Positions 27,182 to 36,649 of a DNA stretch of 64,000 bases are shown piece after piece. The notes under the pieces are model-generated. The model worked only from the letters and a program-made list of their open reading frames with translations, did no database searches and had not been told where the DNA came from. Each line of letters begins with the position of its first letter. The stretch's first letter is position 1. Origin of the DNA: Hyphomicrobium_A sp963724945 (GTDB lineage Bacteria > Pseudomonadota > Alphaproteobacteria > Rhizobiales > Hyphomicrobiaceae); contig CAVRWL010000003.1 in assembly GCA_963724945.1 (NCBI GenBank), positions 868,001 through 932,000 of the forward strand, in the 5' to 3' direction. The position numbers were made by a program, and so were the translations under genes.

Positions 27182-27775
27182 ATGAAATCGATCATGCGGC
27201 ACCCGGCCTGGATCTTAGCCGCGCTCGGCGGCGTCTCAGGCATTCTCGGCTCGTTTGCTCTTGGCGTCGGTTACGGAGACGCGCCGAGCATCGGTCTCTA
27301 TATGATCCCGTCCGGCACGTGGTTCGGACTCGTCGTCGGCTTCGGCGTCTGGAAGTGGGGAGGCCACTCACATGGCGCATCTTGGGGCGCGGCGGCGACG
27401 GCCCTTGTGGCGACTTGGGTCGGATGGGAATTGGCGGTCAATCTCGCCCTGCAACTGGATCAGCATTGGCTCAAGGCGGTGGTGATGCCCGATGTCTTCA
27501 AAACCTATGTTCCAGGATTCGCGGCCGGGGCGGTCGGGGCGTTCGTTACGTGGGCGGGAGCCGCCTCGTCTACGCGCGCACTGCGGCGCACCTCCGTGGC
27601 GATGCCCGTCGTCTCGGCTGGGGCGGTGCTCGGCCTGCTCCTGACGTGGACCAGCAACTATGACAACCCAGTGATCCTGCTTCTGCCCTGGCAGACCGCG
27701 GTCGCTGCGCTCCTCGGGCTCGGCATGGCCGCGGAGCGGAGCCCCCAAGGCACCAGAACACTCGCGGCCAGCTGA
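27182..27775 (+). CDS. Multi-pass membrane protein of unknown function
   Basis: A 197-residue hydrophobic protein with about five or six membrane segments: WILAALGGVSGILGSFALGV, GTWFGLVVGFGVW, AATALVATWVGWELAVNLAL, FAAGAVGAFVTWAGAA, VSAGAVLGLLLTW and LPWQTAVAALLGLGMAA. It begins MKSIMRHPAW at ATG 27182 with GGCGGAAG just upstream; the longer frame from 27131 overlaps the DUF5996 promoter region. No conserved catalytic or transport motif is recognised. It is divergent from the DUF5996 gene and converges on the copper ATPase gene. Confidence 0.7.
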   Translation: MKSIMRHPAWILAALGGVSGILGSFALGVGYGDAPSIGLYMIPSGTWFGLVVGFGVWKWGGHSHGASWGAAATALVATWVGWELAVNLALQLDQHWLKAVVMPDVFKTYVPGFAAGAVGAFVTWAGAASSTRALRRTSVAMPVVSAGAVLGLLLTWTSNYDNPVILLLPWQTAVAALLGLGMAAERSPQGTRTLAAS

Positions 27776-27798
27776 TATCCGGCTGGACGTTCGGCCGC

Positions 27799-30160
27799 TT
27801 AGCCGTCGAGCTTCACAGCCCGCAAGCGCAGCGCGTTGGTGATGACGCTCACCGATGAGAGCGACATGGCGGCTGCGGCGATAATCGGCGACAAGAGGAT
27901 GCCGAAGGCGGGATAGAGCACGCCGGCGGCAATCGGCACGCCGGCGGCATTGTAGATGAAGGCGAAAAACAGGTTCTGGCGGATGTTGCGCATCACCGCC
28001 TGCGAGAGCCGGCGTGCGCGCACGATGCCGCCGAGATCGCCCTTCAGCAGCGTCACGCCCGCGCTCTCGATGGCGACGTCGGTTCCTGTGCCCATGGCGA
28101 TGCCGACGTCGGCTGCGGCAAGCGCGGGGGCATCGTTGACGCCGTCGCCCGCCATGGCGACGACGCGACCCTCCCGTCTCAGTTTGTCGACGACGGCGCT
28201 CTTCTGGTCGGGCAGCACCTCGGCCTCGACGTCTGCGATGGCGAGCTTGCGGGCGATGGCATCGGCCGTGGTGCGGTTATCGCCGGTCAGCATGACGACG
28301 CGCATGCCGTCAGATTGCAGCGCCTTGAGTGCGGCTGGCGTCGAGGCTTTGATTGGATCGGCGATGGCGATGACGCCCGCCGCCTTGGCGTCGATGCCGA
28401 CGAAGATCGCCGTTGCACCTTCCTTGCGCAGGTCGTCGGCGGCGCCCTTAAGCGCGGAGATATCGATGCCCTGCTCGGCCATGAAGCGCGCATTGCCGAG
28501 TGCGACGCGCTTTTCCTCGACGCGCCCGAGAGCGCCCTTTCCGGTGGGCGCATCGAAGTCCGTCGCAGAGGCCGAGAGAGACGTTGCGTTTCTCCGCCGC
28601 GGCAACGATCGCAGCGGCGAGCGGATGCTCGCTCGCCCGCTCCACGCTTGCGGCGAGCCGCAACAGCTCCGTCTCCTTAAAGCCCTTGGCGGGAACGATG
28701 CCCGTGACCGCCGGCTTGCCCTCGGTCAGCGTTCCCGTCTTGTCGACGATGAGGGTGTCGACCTTCTCCATGCGCTCGAGCGCTTCCGCGTTCTTGATCA
28801 GGACGCCAGATTCCGCGCCGCGCCCGACGCCGACCATGATCGACATGGGCGTGGCGAGCCCGAGCGCGCAGGGGCAGGCGATGATCAAGACGGCGACCGC
28901 GGCGACGAGCGCGTAGGAGAGGCGCGGCTCCGGGCCCCACGTCGCCCAGGCGGCGAAGGCGAGGATGGCCACGAGGATCACGGCGGGGACGAACCAGCCG
29001 GCGACCGCGTCGGCGAGGCGCTGGATGGGCGCGCGGCTCCGCTGTGCCTCGGCAACGAGCTGAACGATGCGCGCGAGCATGGTGTCGCGGCCGACGTGGT
29101 CGGCCTCGATGATGAGGCTGCCGCTCTGATTGAGCGTGCCGCCGATGACGGTGTCGCCCGTCTCCTTGGTGACCGGCATCGACTCCCCCGTCACCATCGA
29201 CTCGTCCACCGCGCTGTGACCCTCGAGGACGTGTGCATCGACCGGGATCTTCTCGCCCGGGCGCACGCGCAGGCGGTCGCCGATCGTGACCTCCTCGAGC
29301 GGCACCTCGCGCTCGTCGTCGCGAGGGCCGATGCGGCGCGCCGTCTTCGGCGCGAGGTCGAGGAGCGCGCGGATGGCGCCGCTCGTGCTCTCGCGCGCCT
29401 TGAGTTCCAGTACCTGGCCGAGCAGCACCAGCACCGTGATGACGGCGGCCGCCTCGAAATAGACCGCGACCGAGCCGTCAGGCGCCCGGAAGGCTGCGGG
29501 AAAGATGCCGGGGGCGAGCGTGGCGATCACGCTGTAGGCCCAGGCGGCGCCAGTGCCGAGCGCGATCAGCGTGAACATGTTGAGGTTGCGCGTCTTAATC
29601 GACTGCCAGGCGCGCTCGAAGAACGGCGCCCCCGCCCACAGCACCACCGGTGTCGCCAGCACGAGCTGGATCAAATTGGAGAGTGCCGGAGGGAGCAGGG
29701 GGCCGAAAATGTGCCCGCCCATCTCGAGCGCGAACACGGGCAATGCCAGCGCCAGGCCGATCCAGAAGCGGCGTTGCATGTCGACGAGCTCGACGTTCGG
29801 CCCTTGCTCCGCCGTGACATCGAGCGGCTCCAGCGCCATGCCGCAAATGGGGCAGGAGCCCGGCCCAACTTGGCGGATCTCGGGATGCATCGGGCAGGTG
29901 TAGATGGCGCCGGGCTTGATCGGCTCGGCCTTGGCCATAGCCGGCGACAGGTAGCGCTCGGGGTCGGCCAGGAACTTGGTGCGGCAACCTGCGGAGCAGA
30001 AATAGTAGGTGCGCCCGGCGTGCTCGGCGCGGTGGGCCGTCTTGTGCGGGTCGACGTCCATGCCGCAGACGGGGTCCTTGGCCCGGATCTCGGCCTCGGG
30101 AGCAGCGCCATGCGCGCAGCCGCCATGCTCGTGTGCGGCGTGGGGGGATTCGGCGGTCAT
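27799..30160 (-). CDS. Copper-type P1B ATPase with N-terminal YHS and heavy-metal-binding domains, split by a +1 frameshift
   Basis: A heavy-metal exporter of the inner membrane, 786 residues once joined. After a His-rich start it has a YHS domain (residues 30-70, DPVCGMDVDP and YYFCSAGCRTKF) and a heavy-metal-binding segment (YTCPMHPEIRQVGPGSCPIC, near 87-106). Then come the actuator (VDESMVTGESMPVTKETGD), the ion-binding CPC helix (IIACPCALGLATP) and the phosphorylation site DKTGTLTEGKP. The nucleotide-binding and hinge part (MLTGDNRTTADAIA, MAGDGVNDAPALAAADVGIA) lies one base out of frame after about 28572. Shortening GG by one gives NVSLASATDFDAP. The CPC type suggests Cu(I) or Ag(I). No copper regulator gene is adjacent. 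Confidence 0.92.
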
Positions 30161-30184
30161 GGCGGCTCCTCAAGCAGCAGGAGC

Positions 30185-30211
30185 CCTAAATATAGGAATT
30201 CCGAGTTTAGG
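30185..30211. promoter_or_regulatory. Candidate operator dyad upstream of the copper ATPase gene
   Basis: CCTAAA (30185-30190) and TTTAGG (30206-30211) form an inverted repeat with a GGAATTCC palindrome between them. It lies 25 bp upstream of the ATPase start, between the murI stop and that start. The symmetric layout suggests a repressor or MerR-type activator site, but it does not match the CueR consensus I know. Purely a candidate. Confidence 0.35.
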
Positions 30212-30224
30212 TTGAGAGGCAATT

Positions 30225-31073
30225 TCAGGCCGCAGTGCGCTCGAAGGCGGCGACCTCGGGCCAGAACACGCGGGCGCGCGCGCTGATCTGCGCCGGATTG
30301 CCAGTCGTCAGCAGGAGAAGCGAGCCGCCGTGGCTGCCGGCGACATAGAGCGGATGGCGCGCGAGATAGTCCTCGAAGCTATCGGCGACGACCTCGGGCT
30401 GGGAGAGGATGCGGGCGAACGGCGGAAGATGGCGCTTAAACAAATGCTCGACGAGCGGAAAGTGGGTGCACCCGAGGATGGCGCGATGCGGGGGCACGCC
30501 GCCCGTCTGCTCCAGCATGCCCGCGATGGCGTCCGCGACCAAGCGGTCGAGCTCCGCCTCGGGAGCCTCCTCCTCGATGGCGCCGGCTAGCTGAGCGCAG
30601 ATCTGTTGGACGACGGTGACCTTGGGGCAGCGCTTGCGGATCTCCTCGGGATAGACGCCGGATGTGACGGTGCGCGTCGTCCCGAACACCGCGATGAGGT
30701 CGGTATTGTACTTCTGCGGGTATTGCGGAGAGGAGACGGCCCACGGCGTCTGCGTCGCGGCCTCGACCGTCGGCGCGACGATGCCGAGCACGTTGTGGCC
30801 GCGCCACCGGCTCTGCGGCAGCCAGGCTTGCTGCAGGTGGCGGGCGGCGACGGCGGTTGCCGTATTGCAGCCGAGCAGCACGAGCTTGCAGCCGGCCGCG
30901 AACAGGGCCTCGACGCCCTGGCGCGTCAGCTCGATGACCTCGGGCGAGGCTCTGTCTCCGTAGGGGACGTGAGCGTGGTCGCCCAAATAGATGAAGGGCA
31001 GGTTCGGAAAGCGCGCGACGAGCGCGCGCAAGACCGTGAGACCCCCGAGCCCTGAATCGAAGACGCCGATCAT
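30225..31073 (-). CDS. murI: Glutamate racemase
   Basis: A 282-residue cofactor-independent enzyme that makes D-glutamate for peptidoglycan. The two catalytic cysteines are Cys 69 (LLGCNTATAVA) and Cys 202 (ILGCTHFPLVEHLF, with His 204). The N-terminal FDSGLGGLTVLRAL and the YLGDHAHVPYGDR motif confirm the family. The Ala/Asp arrangement and length are normal. ATG 31073 begins MIGVFDSGLG. It is followed downstream by the copper ATPase gene on the same strand; 119 bp containing a short tandem repeat separate it from fabI. Confidence 0.96.
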   Translation of the reverse strand: MIGVFDSGLGGLTVLRALVARFPNLPFIYLGDHAHVPYGDRASPEVIELTRQGVEALFAAGCKLVLLGCNTATAVAARHLQQAWLPQSRWRGHNVLGIVAPTVEAATQTPWAVSSPQYPQKYNTDLIAVFGTTRTVTSGVYPEEIRKRCPKVTVVQQICAQLAGAIEEEAPEAELDRLVADAIAGMLEQTGGVPPHRAILGCTHFPLVEHLFKRHLPPFARILSQPEVVADSFEDYLARHPLYVAGSHGGSLLLLTTGNPAQISARARVFWPEVAAFERTAA

Positions 31074-31098
31074 GCGCGTGTGTGCGATGCCGCCATGG

Positions 31099-31143
31099 TG
31101 CCGTCAAGATGGGCGCCGTCAAGATGAGGGCCGTCAAGATGCG
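31099..31143 (+). repeat. 15-bp unit tandemly repeated three times
   Basis: Three adjacent 15-bp units, each containing GCCGTCAAGATG, fill 31099-31143 between the fabI stop and the murI start. Units differ only at their ends. Fifteen is a multiple of three, but no gene frame crosses it convincingly. It may be a replication-slippage product. Confidence 0.7.
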
Positions 31144-31192
31144 AAAAGGCCCGTCCGAGTCCCGCACGAGCGCGATCTCGGCAAAATACTTG

Positions 31193-32071
31193 CTATTCGG
31201 CCGCTTCCGACGGACTGGATCCACCGCTGGGTGTCGGCACGGAATCGGCGTCGAGCGCCTTCAGTGCATCGAGGCTCGGCATGGCGATGGTGGAATAGCC
31301 GCAATCGACGAAGTGCACCTCGCCGGTTACCGCGCCGGAGAGATCCGACAAGAGATAGAGAGCCGAGCCGCCGACCTCGGCGAGGGTCGGCGTGCGCTTC
31401 AACGGGGAATTGTCCTTCTGGAAATTGAACAGCACGCGCGCGTCGGAAATGCCCGCGCCCGATAGCGTGCGCATGGGCCCCGCCGAGAGCGCGTTGACGC
31501 GGATCCCCTGCGGCCCGAGATCGGCGGCCAGGTAGCGCACGGAGGCCTCGAGCGCGGCTTTGGCGACGCCCATCACGTTGTAGGAAGGCACCGAGCGGGT
31601 GGCCCCACCGTAGCTGAGCGTAAGCAGCGAGCCGCCGTTGGGCATGAGACCGATCGCACGCTGGGCGATCTCGGTGAAGGAGAAGCAGGAGATCACCATG
31701 GTGTTGGTGAAGTTCTCGCGCGTGGTGTTGACATAGCGGCCCGCCAGCTCGCGCGGATCGGAGTAGGCGAGGGCATGGACGACGAAGTCGAGGCTGCCCC
31801 ACGTTTCCTTGACGCGTGCGAACACGTTGTCGACGCTCTTCAGGTCGAGCACGTTGCACGGTTCGATGATCTCCGAGCCGATCGACTGAGCAAGCGGCAC
31901 CGCGCGCCGGCCGAAGGCGCCGTCCTGGTAGCTGAACGCGAGCTTTGCGCCTTGCCCGTGGAGCACCTTGGAGATGCCCCATGCGATGGACCGATCGTTT
32001 GCGACGCCCATCACGAGGCCGCGCTTGCCCGCCATCATCGGGCCGGGTTTTGCGATGTCGATCTCGGTCAT
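31193..32071 (-). CDS. fabI: Enoyl-[acyl-carrier-protein] reductase (NADH) FabI
   Basis: A 292-residue short-chain dehydrogenase that reduces trans-2-enoyl-ACP in the last step of fatty-acid elongation. The nucleotide loop is GKRGLVMGVANDRSIAWGIS (near 15-34). Tyr 154 and the catalytic Tyr 164/Lys 171 pair lie in SYGGATRSVPSYNVMGVAKAALE, read in two parts. Start ATG 32071 (MTEIDIAKPGPMM) has GGGGA six bases upstream; a longer frame from 32146 is unlikely. The C-terminus has a Ser/Pro/Glu tail slightly longer than average. It follows fabB and fabA on the same strand, the usual Hyphomicrobiales unsaturated-fatty-acid cluster. Confidence 0.95.
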   Translation of the reverse strand: MTEIDIAKPGPMMAGKRGLVMGVANDRSIAWGISKVLHGQGAKLAFSYQDGAFGRRAVPLAQSIGSEIIEPCNVLDLKSVDNVFARVKETWGSLDFVVHALAYSDPRELAGRYVNTTRENFTNTMVISCFSFTEIAQRAIGLMPNGGSLLTLSYGGATRSVPSYNVMGVAKAALEASVRYLAADLGPQGIRVNALSAGPMRTLSGAGISDARVLFNFQKDNSPLKRTPTLAEVGGSALYLLSDLSGAVTGEVHFVDCGYSTIAMPSLDALKALDADSVPTPSGGSSPSEAAE

Positions 32072-32206
32072 GGGAGTCCCCATCGTTGCGCCGAAGGCTC
32101 GTCCTTTTATTTCGAACCAGCCAGTGCCGTTTTTGTAAAGTCTCATGCTGGGAGGGCCTTGCGGAGTTCAACTTACAACTCCTTGCCGCCGCAACACGAC
32201 AGTTTT

Positions 32207-33440
32207 TTAACCGGTCAGACGGCGGAACACGAGGGTCGCGTTGGTGCCGCCGAAGCCGAAGCTATTCGACATGACGCAATTAAGGCTAACGCCGTCGAGG
32301 CGCTCGCGCACAATGGGCATATCCGCAAAGGCCGGGTCGAGCTCGTCGATATTGGCGCTTTCGCAGATAAATCCGTTATTCATCATCAGCAGCGAGAAGA
32401 TCGCCTCCTGAACCCCGATCGCCCCCAGGGAATGCCCGGTCAACGACTTGGTCGCCGATATCTTCGGCACCTCGCCGTCAAACACGGCGCGGATCGCCTC
32501 GATCTCGCGCAAATCCCCGACCGGGGTGCCGGTGCCGTGCGGGTTGATGTAGTCGATCTTCGACCCGACGCCCTTGCCGTCGAGGCCCTGCAGCGCCAAC
32601 CGCATGCACCTGACGGCGCCCTCACCCGAGGGCGCGACCATGTCGAAGCCGTCGGACGTGGCACCGTAGCCGGCGAGCTCGCCGTAGATCTTTGCTCCGC
32701 GGGCCTTGGCGCGCTCCAGCTCCTCGAGCACGATCGTGCCGGCCCCGCCGGCGATGACGAAGCCGTCACGATCCTTGTCGTAGGCGCGGGAAGCCTTCTC
32801 GGGCGTGGCGTTGAACTTGGTAGACATGGCGCCCATGGCGTCGAACAGCACCGAAAGGGTCCAATCGAGCTCCTCGCAACCGCCTGCGAGCATCACGTCC
32901 TGCTTGCCCCACACGATCTGCTCGGCGGCATTGCCGATGCAATGGGCGGACGTGGAGCAGGCAGATGAGATCGAGTAGTTGACGCCCTTGATCTGGAAAG
33001 CGGTGGCAAGGGCCGCAGACGGCCCCGAGCACATGGCTTTGGGCACCTCGAACGGGCCGATCTTGCGCGGGTCCTTCTCGCGCGCGGTATCGGCGGCGGC
33101 GACTATCGCCTTCGTCGAGGGCCCGCCCGAGCCCATGATGATGCCGGTGCGCTCGTTGACGACGTCGGTCTCGCTGATCCCCGAAATCGCGGATGGCCTG
33201 CTCCATGGCGATGTAGTTCCAGCCGACGCCCGCCTCCATGAAGCGGCGCGCCTTGCGGGGAACCTGCGCCTCCCAGTCGAGATGGGGCTCGCCGTGCACC
33301 TGGCAACGCATGCCGAGCTCGGCATACTTTTCGGCGCGCACGATGCCGGATTTCGCCTCACGCAGCGACGCGAGCACCTCTTGGCAATTGTTTCCGATCG
33401 AGGAAACGATGCCCATGCCGGTGACGACCACACGTCTCAT
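32207..33440 (-). CDS. fabB: 3-oxoacyl-ACP synthase I (FabB), split by a +1 frameshift
   Basis: A condensing enzyme needed with FabA for unsaturated fatty acids; 410 residues when joined. The N-terminal frame (ATG 33440, GAGAGG eight bases upstream) reads MRRVVVTGMGIVSSIGNN to WNYIAMEQAIRDF. From about 33184 the protein continues one base out of register as ISETDVVNERTGIIMGSGG, the catalytic Cys in SSACSTSAHCIGNA, the His motifs INPHGTGTPVGD and SLTGHSLGAIG, and NSFGFGGTNATL. Shortening the plus-strand AAA at 33184-33186 by one restores IRDSGISETD. All catalytic residues are intact, so a sequence error is the best explanation. It lies 52 bp after fabA. Confidence 0.94.
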
Positions 33441-33492
33441 GCGCAAAACCTCTCCGCTCCGCTCCGGAAGCGTGCACGAAAATGCATCGAGA

Positions 33493-34035
33493 TCAAGGAC
33501 TGAGCGCTGCCGTTGCTTCGCCGGCTTCGAACAGGCCGACGCGCAAATCGGTAGCCATATAGATCACCTGTCCGTCGGCTTTCATGACACCGTCGGCGAT
33601 GGCAAGCTTCAACTTGCGCAGAATGACCCGCTTGAAGTCGACGATGTACTCGATCTTGGCGACGCTGGGCACGACCATGCCGGAGAACTTCACCTCGCCG
33701 ACACCGAGCGCGCGCCCGCGGCCGGGTGCCCCGAGCCAGCCGAGGAAGAAGCCGGTGAGCTGCCATAGGGCGTCGAGGCCGAGGCAGCCGGGCATCACGG
33801 GGTCGCCCTCGAAGTGGCAGTTGAAGAACCAGTCGGTCCGGCTGTTGCCGGCCACCTTGAGCTCGGCGGCCACCTGCCCCTTGCCGTGCGGGCCGCCGGT
33901 CTCCGAGATCGTCGAGATGCGGTCGAACATCAACATCGGGGGCAGCGGCAGCTGGGCATTGCCCGGGCCGAACAGCTCGCCGTGCCCGCACGAAAGAAGA
34001 TCCTCGTACTCGAAGCTGGTGCGGCGTTCTGTCAT
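33493..34035 (-). CDS. fabA: 3-hydroxydecanoyl-ACP dehydratase/isomerase FabA
   Basis: A 180-residue hot-dog-fold enzyme that introduces the cis double bond at the C10 stage of anaerobic unsaturated fatty-acid synthesis. The active site is visible as His 74 in NCHFEGDPVMPGCLGLDALW and Asp 88, matching His 70/Asp 84 of E. coli FabA. MLMFDRISTISETGG and GVGEVKFSGMVVPSV are further family segments. Start ATG 34035 begins MTERRTSFEYEDLL. It is first in the fabA-fabB-fabI unit and divergent from irr, an arrangement conserved in Hyphomicrobiales. Confidence 0.97.
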   Translation of the reverse strand: MTERRTSFEYEDLLSCGHGELFGPGNAQLPLPPMLMFDRISTISETGGPHGKGQVAAELKVAGNSRTDWFFNCHFEGDPVMPGCLGLDALWQLTGFFLGWLGAPGRGRALGVGEVKFSGMVVPSVAKIEYIVDFKRVILRKLKLAIADGVMKADGQVIYMATDLRVGLFEAGEATAALSP

Positions 34036-34191
34036 GATCCTTCGCTCAAGTCCTCGTTGACGATACTCCAGGCGTCAGGAAATACCGCCGTAGCCGCGGG
34101 CTTCCTAACACAGACCACCGGCCTCCAAAAGGGATTGCGGGCAAGGGAGGGGCCACGAATGGCGTTGGCGAGCCGGCCCCGGGGCCTTAAG

Positions 34192-34220
34192 TTGCAGGCC
34201 TCCCTTTGGAACCCTATAGT
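34192..34220 (+). promoter_or_regulatory. Sigma-70-type promoter for irr
   Basis: TTGCAG at 34192-34197 and TATAGT at 34215-34220 are separated by exactly 17 bp, a strong match to the housekeeping promoter consensus for a GC-rich genome. It lies 96 bp upstream of the irr start and points toward it. No clear iron-control-element palindrome overlaps it. Confidence 0.65.
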
Positions 34221-34316
34221 ATATGATCCTTTGCTAGCTTGGGTTCGCCGCGCTCCGCCCGCTAGGCGCTCGGTGCTACCCAAGACCTCGCCATCTTGGA
34301 TCTGCCGCTGAAACGC

Positions 34317-34763
34317 ATGACCAACACAACCGCCCGAAATCAGAAAGACGCAAAGCCCGTACGCAGCATCTCTCAGCTCCTGCGGCAGGCAGGGCTGCGG
34401 CCGACGCGCCAGCGCCTGGCGTTGGGTGCGCTTCTGTTCGAAGGCGACGACCGGCATGTGACCGCCGAGCTTCTGCACGCCGAGGCGATCGCCGTCGGGC
34501 ATCACGTCTCGCTGGCGACCGTCTACAACACGCTGCACCAGTTCAAACGAGCCGGATTGCTGCGCGAGCTGGCGATCAACGGCTCCAAGGCCTACTTCGA
34601 CACCAACACGTCGAACCACAACCACTTCTTCGTGGAGACCCAAGGGGAATTGCACGACATCCCCGGCGATGCGATCCGCGTCGCCGGCGTCCCGCAGCCG
34701 CCCGAAGGGATGAGGATCAGCCATATCGACGTGGTGGTCCGGCTGGTCGCGCACAAGGATTGA
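34317..34763 (+). CDS. irr: Iron response regulator Irr (Fur family)
   Basis: A 148-residue Fur-superfamily transcription factor. The winged-helix domain is visible as LLRQAGLRPTRQRLALGALL, VTAELLHAEA and VSLATVYNTLHQFKRAGLL. The C-terminal dimerisation/metal region has SNHNHFFVETQGELHDIP, containing the HNHFF-type His cluster of Irr. In Rhizobiales Irr senses iron through haem and acts mainly under iron limitation. The N-terminal haem-regulatory GCPWHD motif known from Bradyrhizobium japonicum is absent here, as in many other orders. ATG 34317 (MTNTTARNQKD) is preferred over 34296. Divergence from fabA supports the identity. Confidence 0.92.
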   Translation: MTNTTARNQKDAKPVRSISQLLRQAGLRPTRQRLALGALLFEGDDRHVTAELLHAEAIAVGHHVSLATVYNTLHQFKRAGLLRELAINGSKAYFDTNTSNHNHFFVETQGELHDIPGDAIRVAGVPQPPEGMRISHIDVVVRLVAHKD

Positions 34764-34805
34764 GCGAGTACTAAGTAGCGAGTGCCTAAGTCGGGGGCTG
34801 TCCCG

Positions 34806-35396
34806 CTACTCGATGACCTCGCCTTCGTAGACCCCCCAAAGCTTCTTCTGCTCGATGTAGCCGCGAAACTTGTCGATGCTGACATGGCACCAGCTGCCGT
34901 CGCACGAGGCGATGTTGGCGATGACGCCGGCCTCGACCATGGCCACTGGGCGCGAGCGCCCGCTGTCGTTGTAATGCAGCGCCACCTTCGGGGCCGGGGT
35001 GCCCTGCTTGACATCCCACGGGAGCACGAGCGCCGTGCGCCGTCCCGACAGGAAGGATTGCAGCACCCACCCGGCCGCGCCGTCGGCATCGCGCACTTGC
35101 CGCCAGCCCTGGAACTCCTTGATGACCTCCAGCGGCAGGCCGGCCCGGCGATAGACCCACGCCGTGGGATAGTCGGTGCCGGGGCCTTTGCGCATGTTGA
35201 CCCGGTCCGATTTGAGGCTGACAAAGCGGGGGAGCGGCAGCCCGCTGGTGCCGGGGACGCTCGGGGCAGCCGGTTGCGATTGCGCTTCAGGCGCCGCCGC
35301 CACCGCGATGGCGAGCAGCGCTACGAGCGCGAGACCACGCGGACCCCATGCCCGCTTCTCACGTGCCGGCTTCTCACAGGACGTCTTCTCGCGCAT
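34806..35396 (-). CDS. Exported SH3-domain protein
   Basis: A 196-residue protein with a signal peptide after a basic start (GLALVALLAIAVAAAPEAQS). Two bacterial SH3-like segments follow. The first is SLKSDRVNMRKGPGTDYPTA then EFQGWRQVRDADGAAGWVLQ, and the second MVEAGVIANIASCDGSWCHV then FRGYIEQKKLWGVY. These SH3b-type domains are usually periplasmic and bind peptidoglycan or peptides. The start ATG 35396 gives a charged N-terminus of about 19 residues before the hydrophobic core. It converges on irr (42 bp between stops) and is divergent from the dehydrogenase gene at 35636. Specific function is not known. Confidence 0.85.
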   Translation of the reverse strand: MREKTSCEKPAREKRAWGPRGLALVALLAIAVAAAPEAQSQPAAPSVPGTSGLPLPRFVSLKSDRVNMRKGPGTDYPTAWVYRRAGLPLEVIKEFQGWRQVRDADGAAGWVLQSFLSGRRTALVLPWDVKQGTPAPKVALHYNDSGRSRPVAMVEAGVIANIASCDGSWCHVSIDKFRGYIEQKKLWGVYEGEVIE

Positions 35397-35635
35397 TCGC
35401 CTTCCTCTTCGGCCGCCTCGCCCGACCCGGTTCCCAAGGTCACTGACAACACATCATTAAGGGCGCGGCGAGAGGGCAGTTTGCCTCTGTTGCATCGCAC
35501 AGCTTATCCGCCACTTTGTCATCGCGATGGCCATCTGTTAGACACTGCCTGAAACGAGCCTTAGGCGTGTCCTGGCCCCTTCCCGGCGCGCGTCCCCGTC
35601 CTGAAAAATACTACGAAGCAACTTCGGAACCCCCC

Positions 35636-36634
35636 ATGCCGACCAGCGCCAAGAAGCCGATCGTCATTGTCACCCGCAAGCTGCCCGACGTCGTCGAGAC
35701 GCGCATGCGCGAGCTGTTCGATGCTCGCCTCAACGTCGATGACGCGCCGATGACGCCGGCACAGATCACGGAGGCGCTGAAGATTGCCGACGTATTGGTG
35801 CCGACGGTGACCGACCGCATCGACCGCGCGGTGATCTCGCAGGCCGGTCCGCAACTGCGGCTCATCGCCAACTTCGGCACCGGCGTCGACAACGTCGATC
35901 TCGACACTGCGCGCAATCGCGGCATCACCGTCACCAACACGCCGGGCGTACTGACTGAGGACACCGCCGACATGACCATGGCGCTGATCCTTGCCGTGCC
36001 GCGCCGCCTCGCCGAGGGCGCCGCCTACCTCAAGGATGCCGCCAACCACTGGGGCGGCTGGTCGCCCACCTGGATGCTCGGCCACCGCATCTACGGCAAG
36101 CGGCTCGGCATCATCGGCATGGGCCGCATCGGTTTGGCCGTGGCGCGCCGGGCCAAGGCCTTCGGCCTGCAGATCCATTACCATAACCGGCGCCGCGTCT
36201 CGCAAGAGGTCGAGAAGGAGGTCGAGGCGACGTATTGGGAGAGCCTGGATCAGATGTTGACCCGGGTCGACATCGTTTCCATCAACTGCCCGCACACGCC
36301 GGGCACCTACCATCTGCTCTCGGCGCGGCGCCTGCGGCTCCTGAAGCCGTCCGCCTATGTCGTCAACACCGCGCGCGGCGAGGTGATCGACGAGAACGAG
36401 CTCGCGCGGCTGATCGAGGCGGGCGCCATTGCCGGCGCGGGCCTCGACGTGTTCGAGCACGAGCCGGCGGTCAACCCGAAGATCCTGCATTCGGAGCGGG
36501 TCGTGGCCCTGCCGCACATGAGCTCGGCGACGATCGAGGGCCGCATCGACATGGGCGAGAAGGTGATCATCAACATCAAAGCCTTCCTCGACGGGCATGC
36601 GCCGCCCGACCGCGTGCATCCGGCGATGTTCTGA
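35636..36634 (+). CDS. D-2-hydroxyacid dehydrogenase (glycerate/glyoxylate reductase type)
   Basis: A 332-residue NAD(P)-dependent oxidoreductase. The nucleotide-binding loop is LGIIGMGRIGLAVARRAKAF. The catalytic Arg is expected in ANFGTGVDNVDLDTARNRGI, the Glu region in VVNTARGEVIDENELARLIE and the His in VVALPHMSSATIEGR. The N-terminal substrate domain begins IVIVTRKLPDVVETRM. This subgroup commonly reduces hydroxypyruvate or glyoxylate, which would fit C1/C2 metabolism, but the substrate cannot be read from sequence. ATG 35636 (MPTSAKKPIVIV) is preferred because the frame upstream to 35516 is not conserved in character. Confidence 0.9.
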   Translation: MPTSAKKPIVIVTRKLPDVVETRMRELFDARLNVDDAPMTPAQITEALKIADVLVPTVTDRIDRAVISQAGPQLRLIANFGTGVDNVDLDTARNRGITVTNTPGVLTEDTADMTMALILAVPRRLAEGAAYLKDAANHWGGWSPTWMLGHRIYGKRLGIIGMGRIGLAVARRAKAFGLQIHYHNRRRVSQEVEKEVEATYWESLDQMLTRVDIVSINCPHTPGTYHLLSARRLRLLKPSAYVVNTARGEVIDENELARLIEAGAIAGAGLDVFEHEPAVNPKILHSERVVALPHMSSATIEGRIDMGEKVIINIKAFLDGHAPPDRVHPAMF

Positions 36635-36649
36635 CGGCGTCGACGTGCG

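Noticed and set aside
27956..30286. 776-codon plus-strand frame opposite the copper ATPase
   Set aside because: Antisense shadow; the minus strand carries all P1B ATPase motifs.
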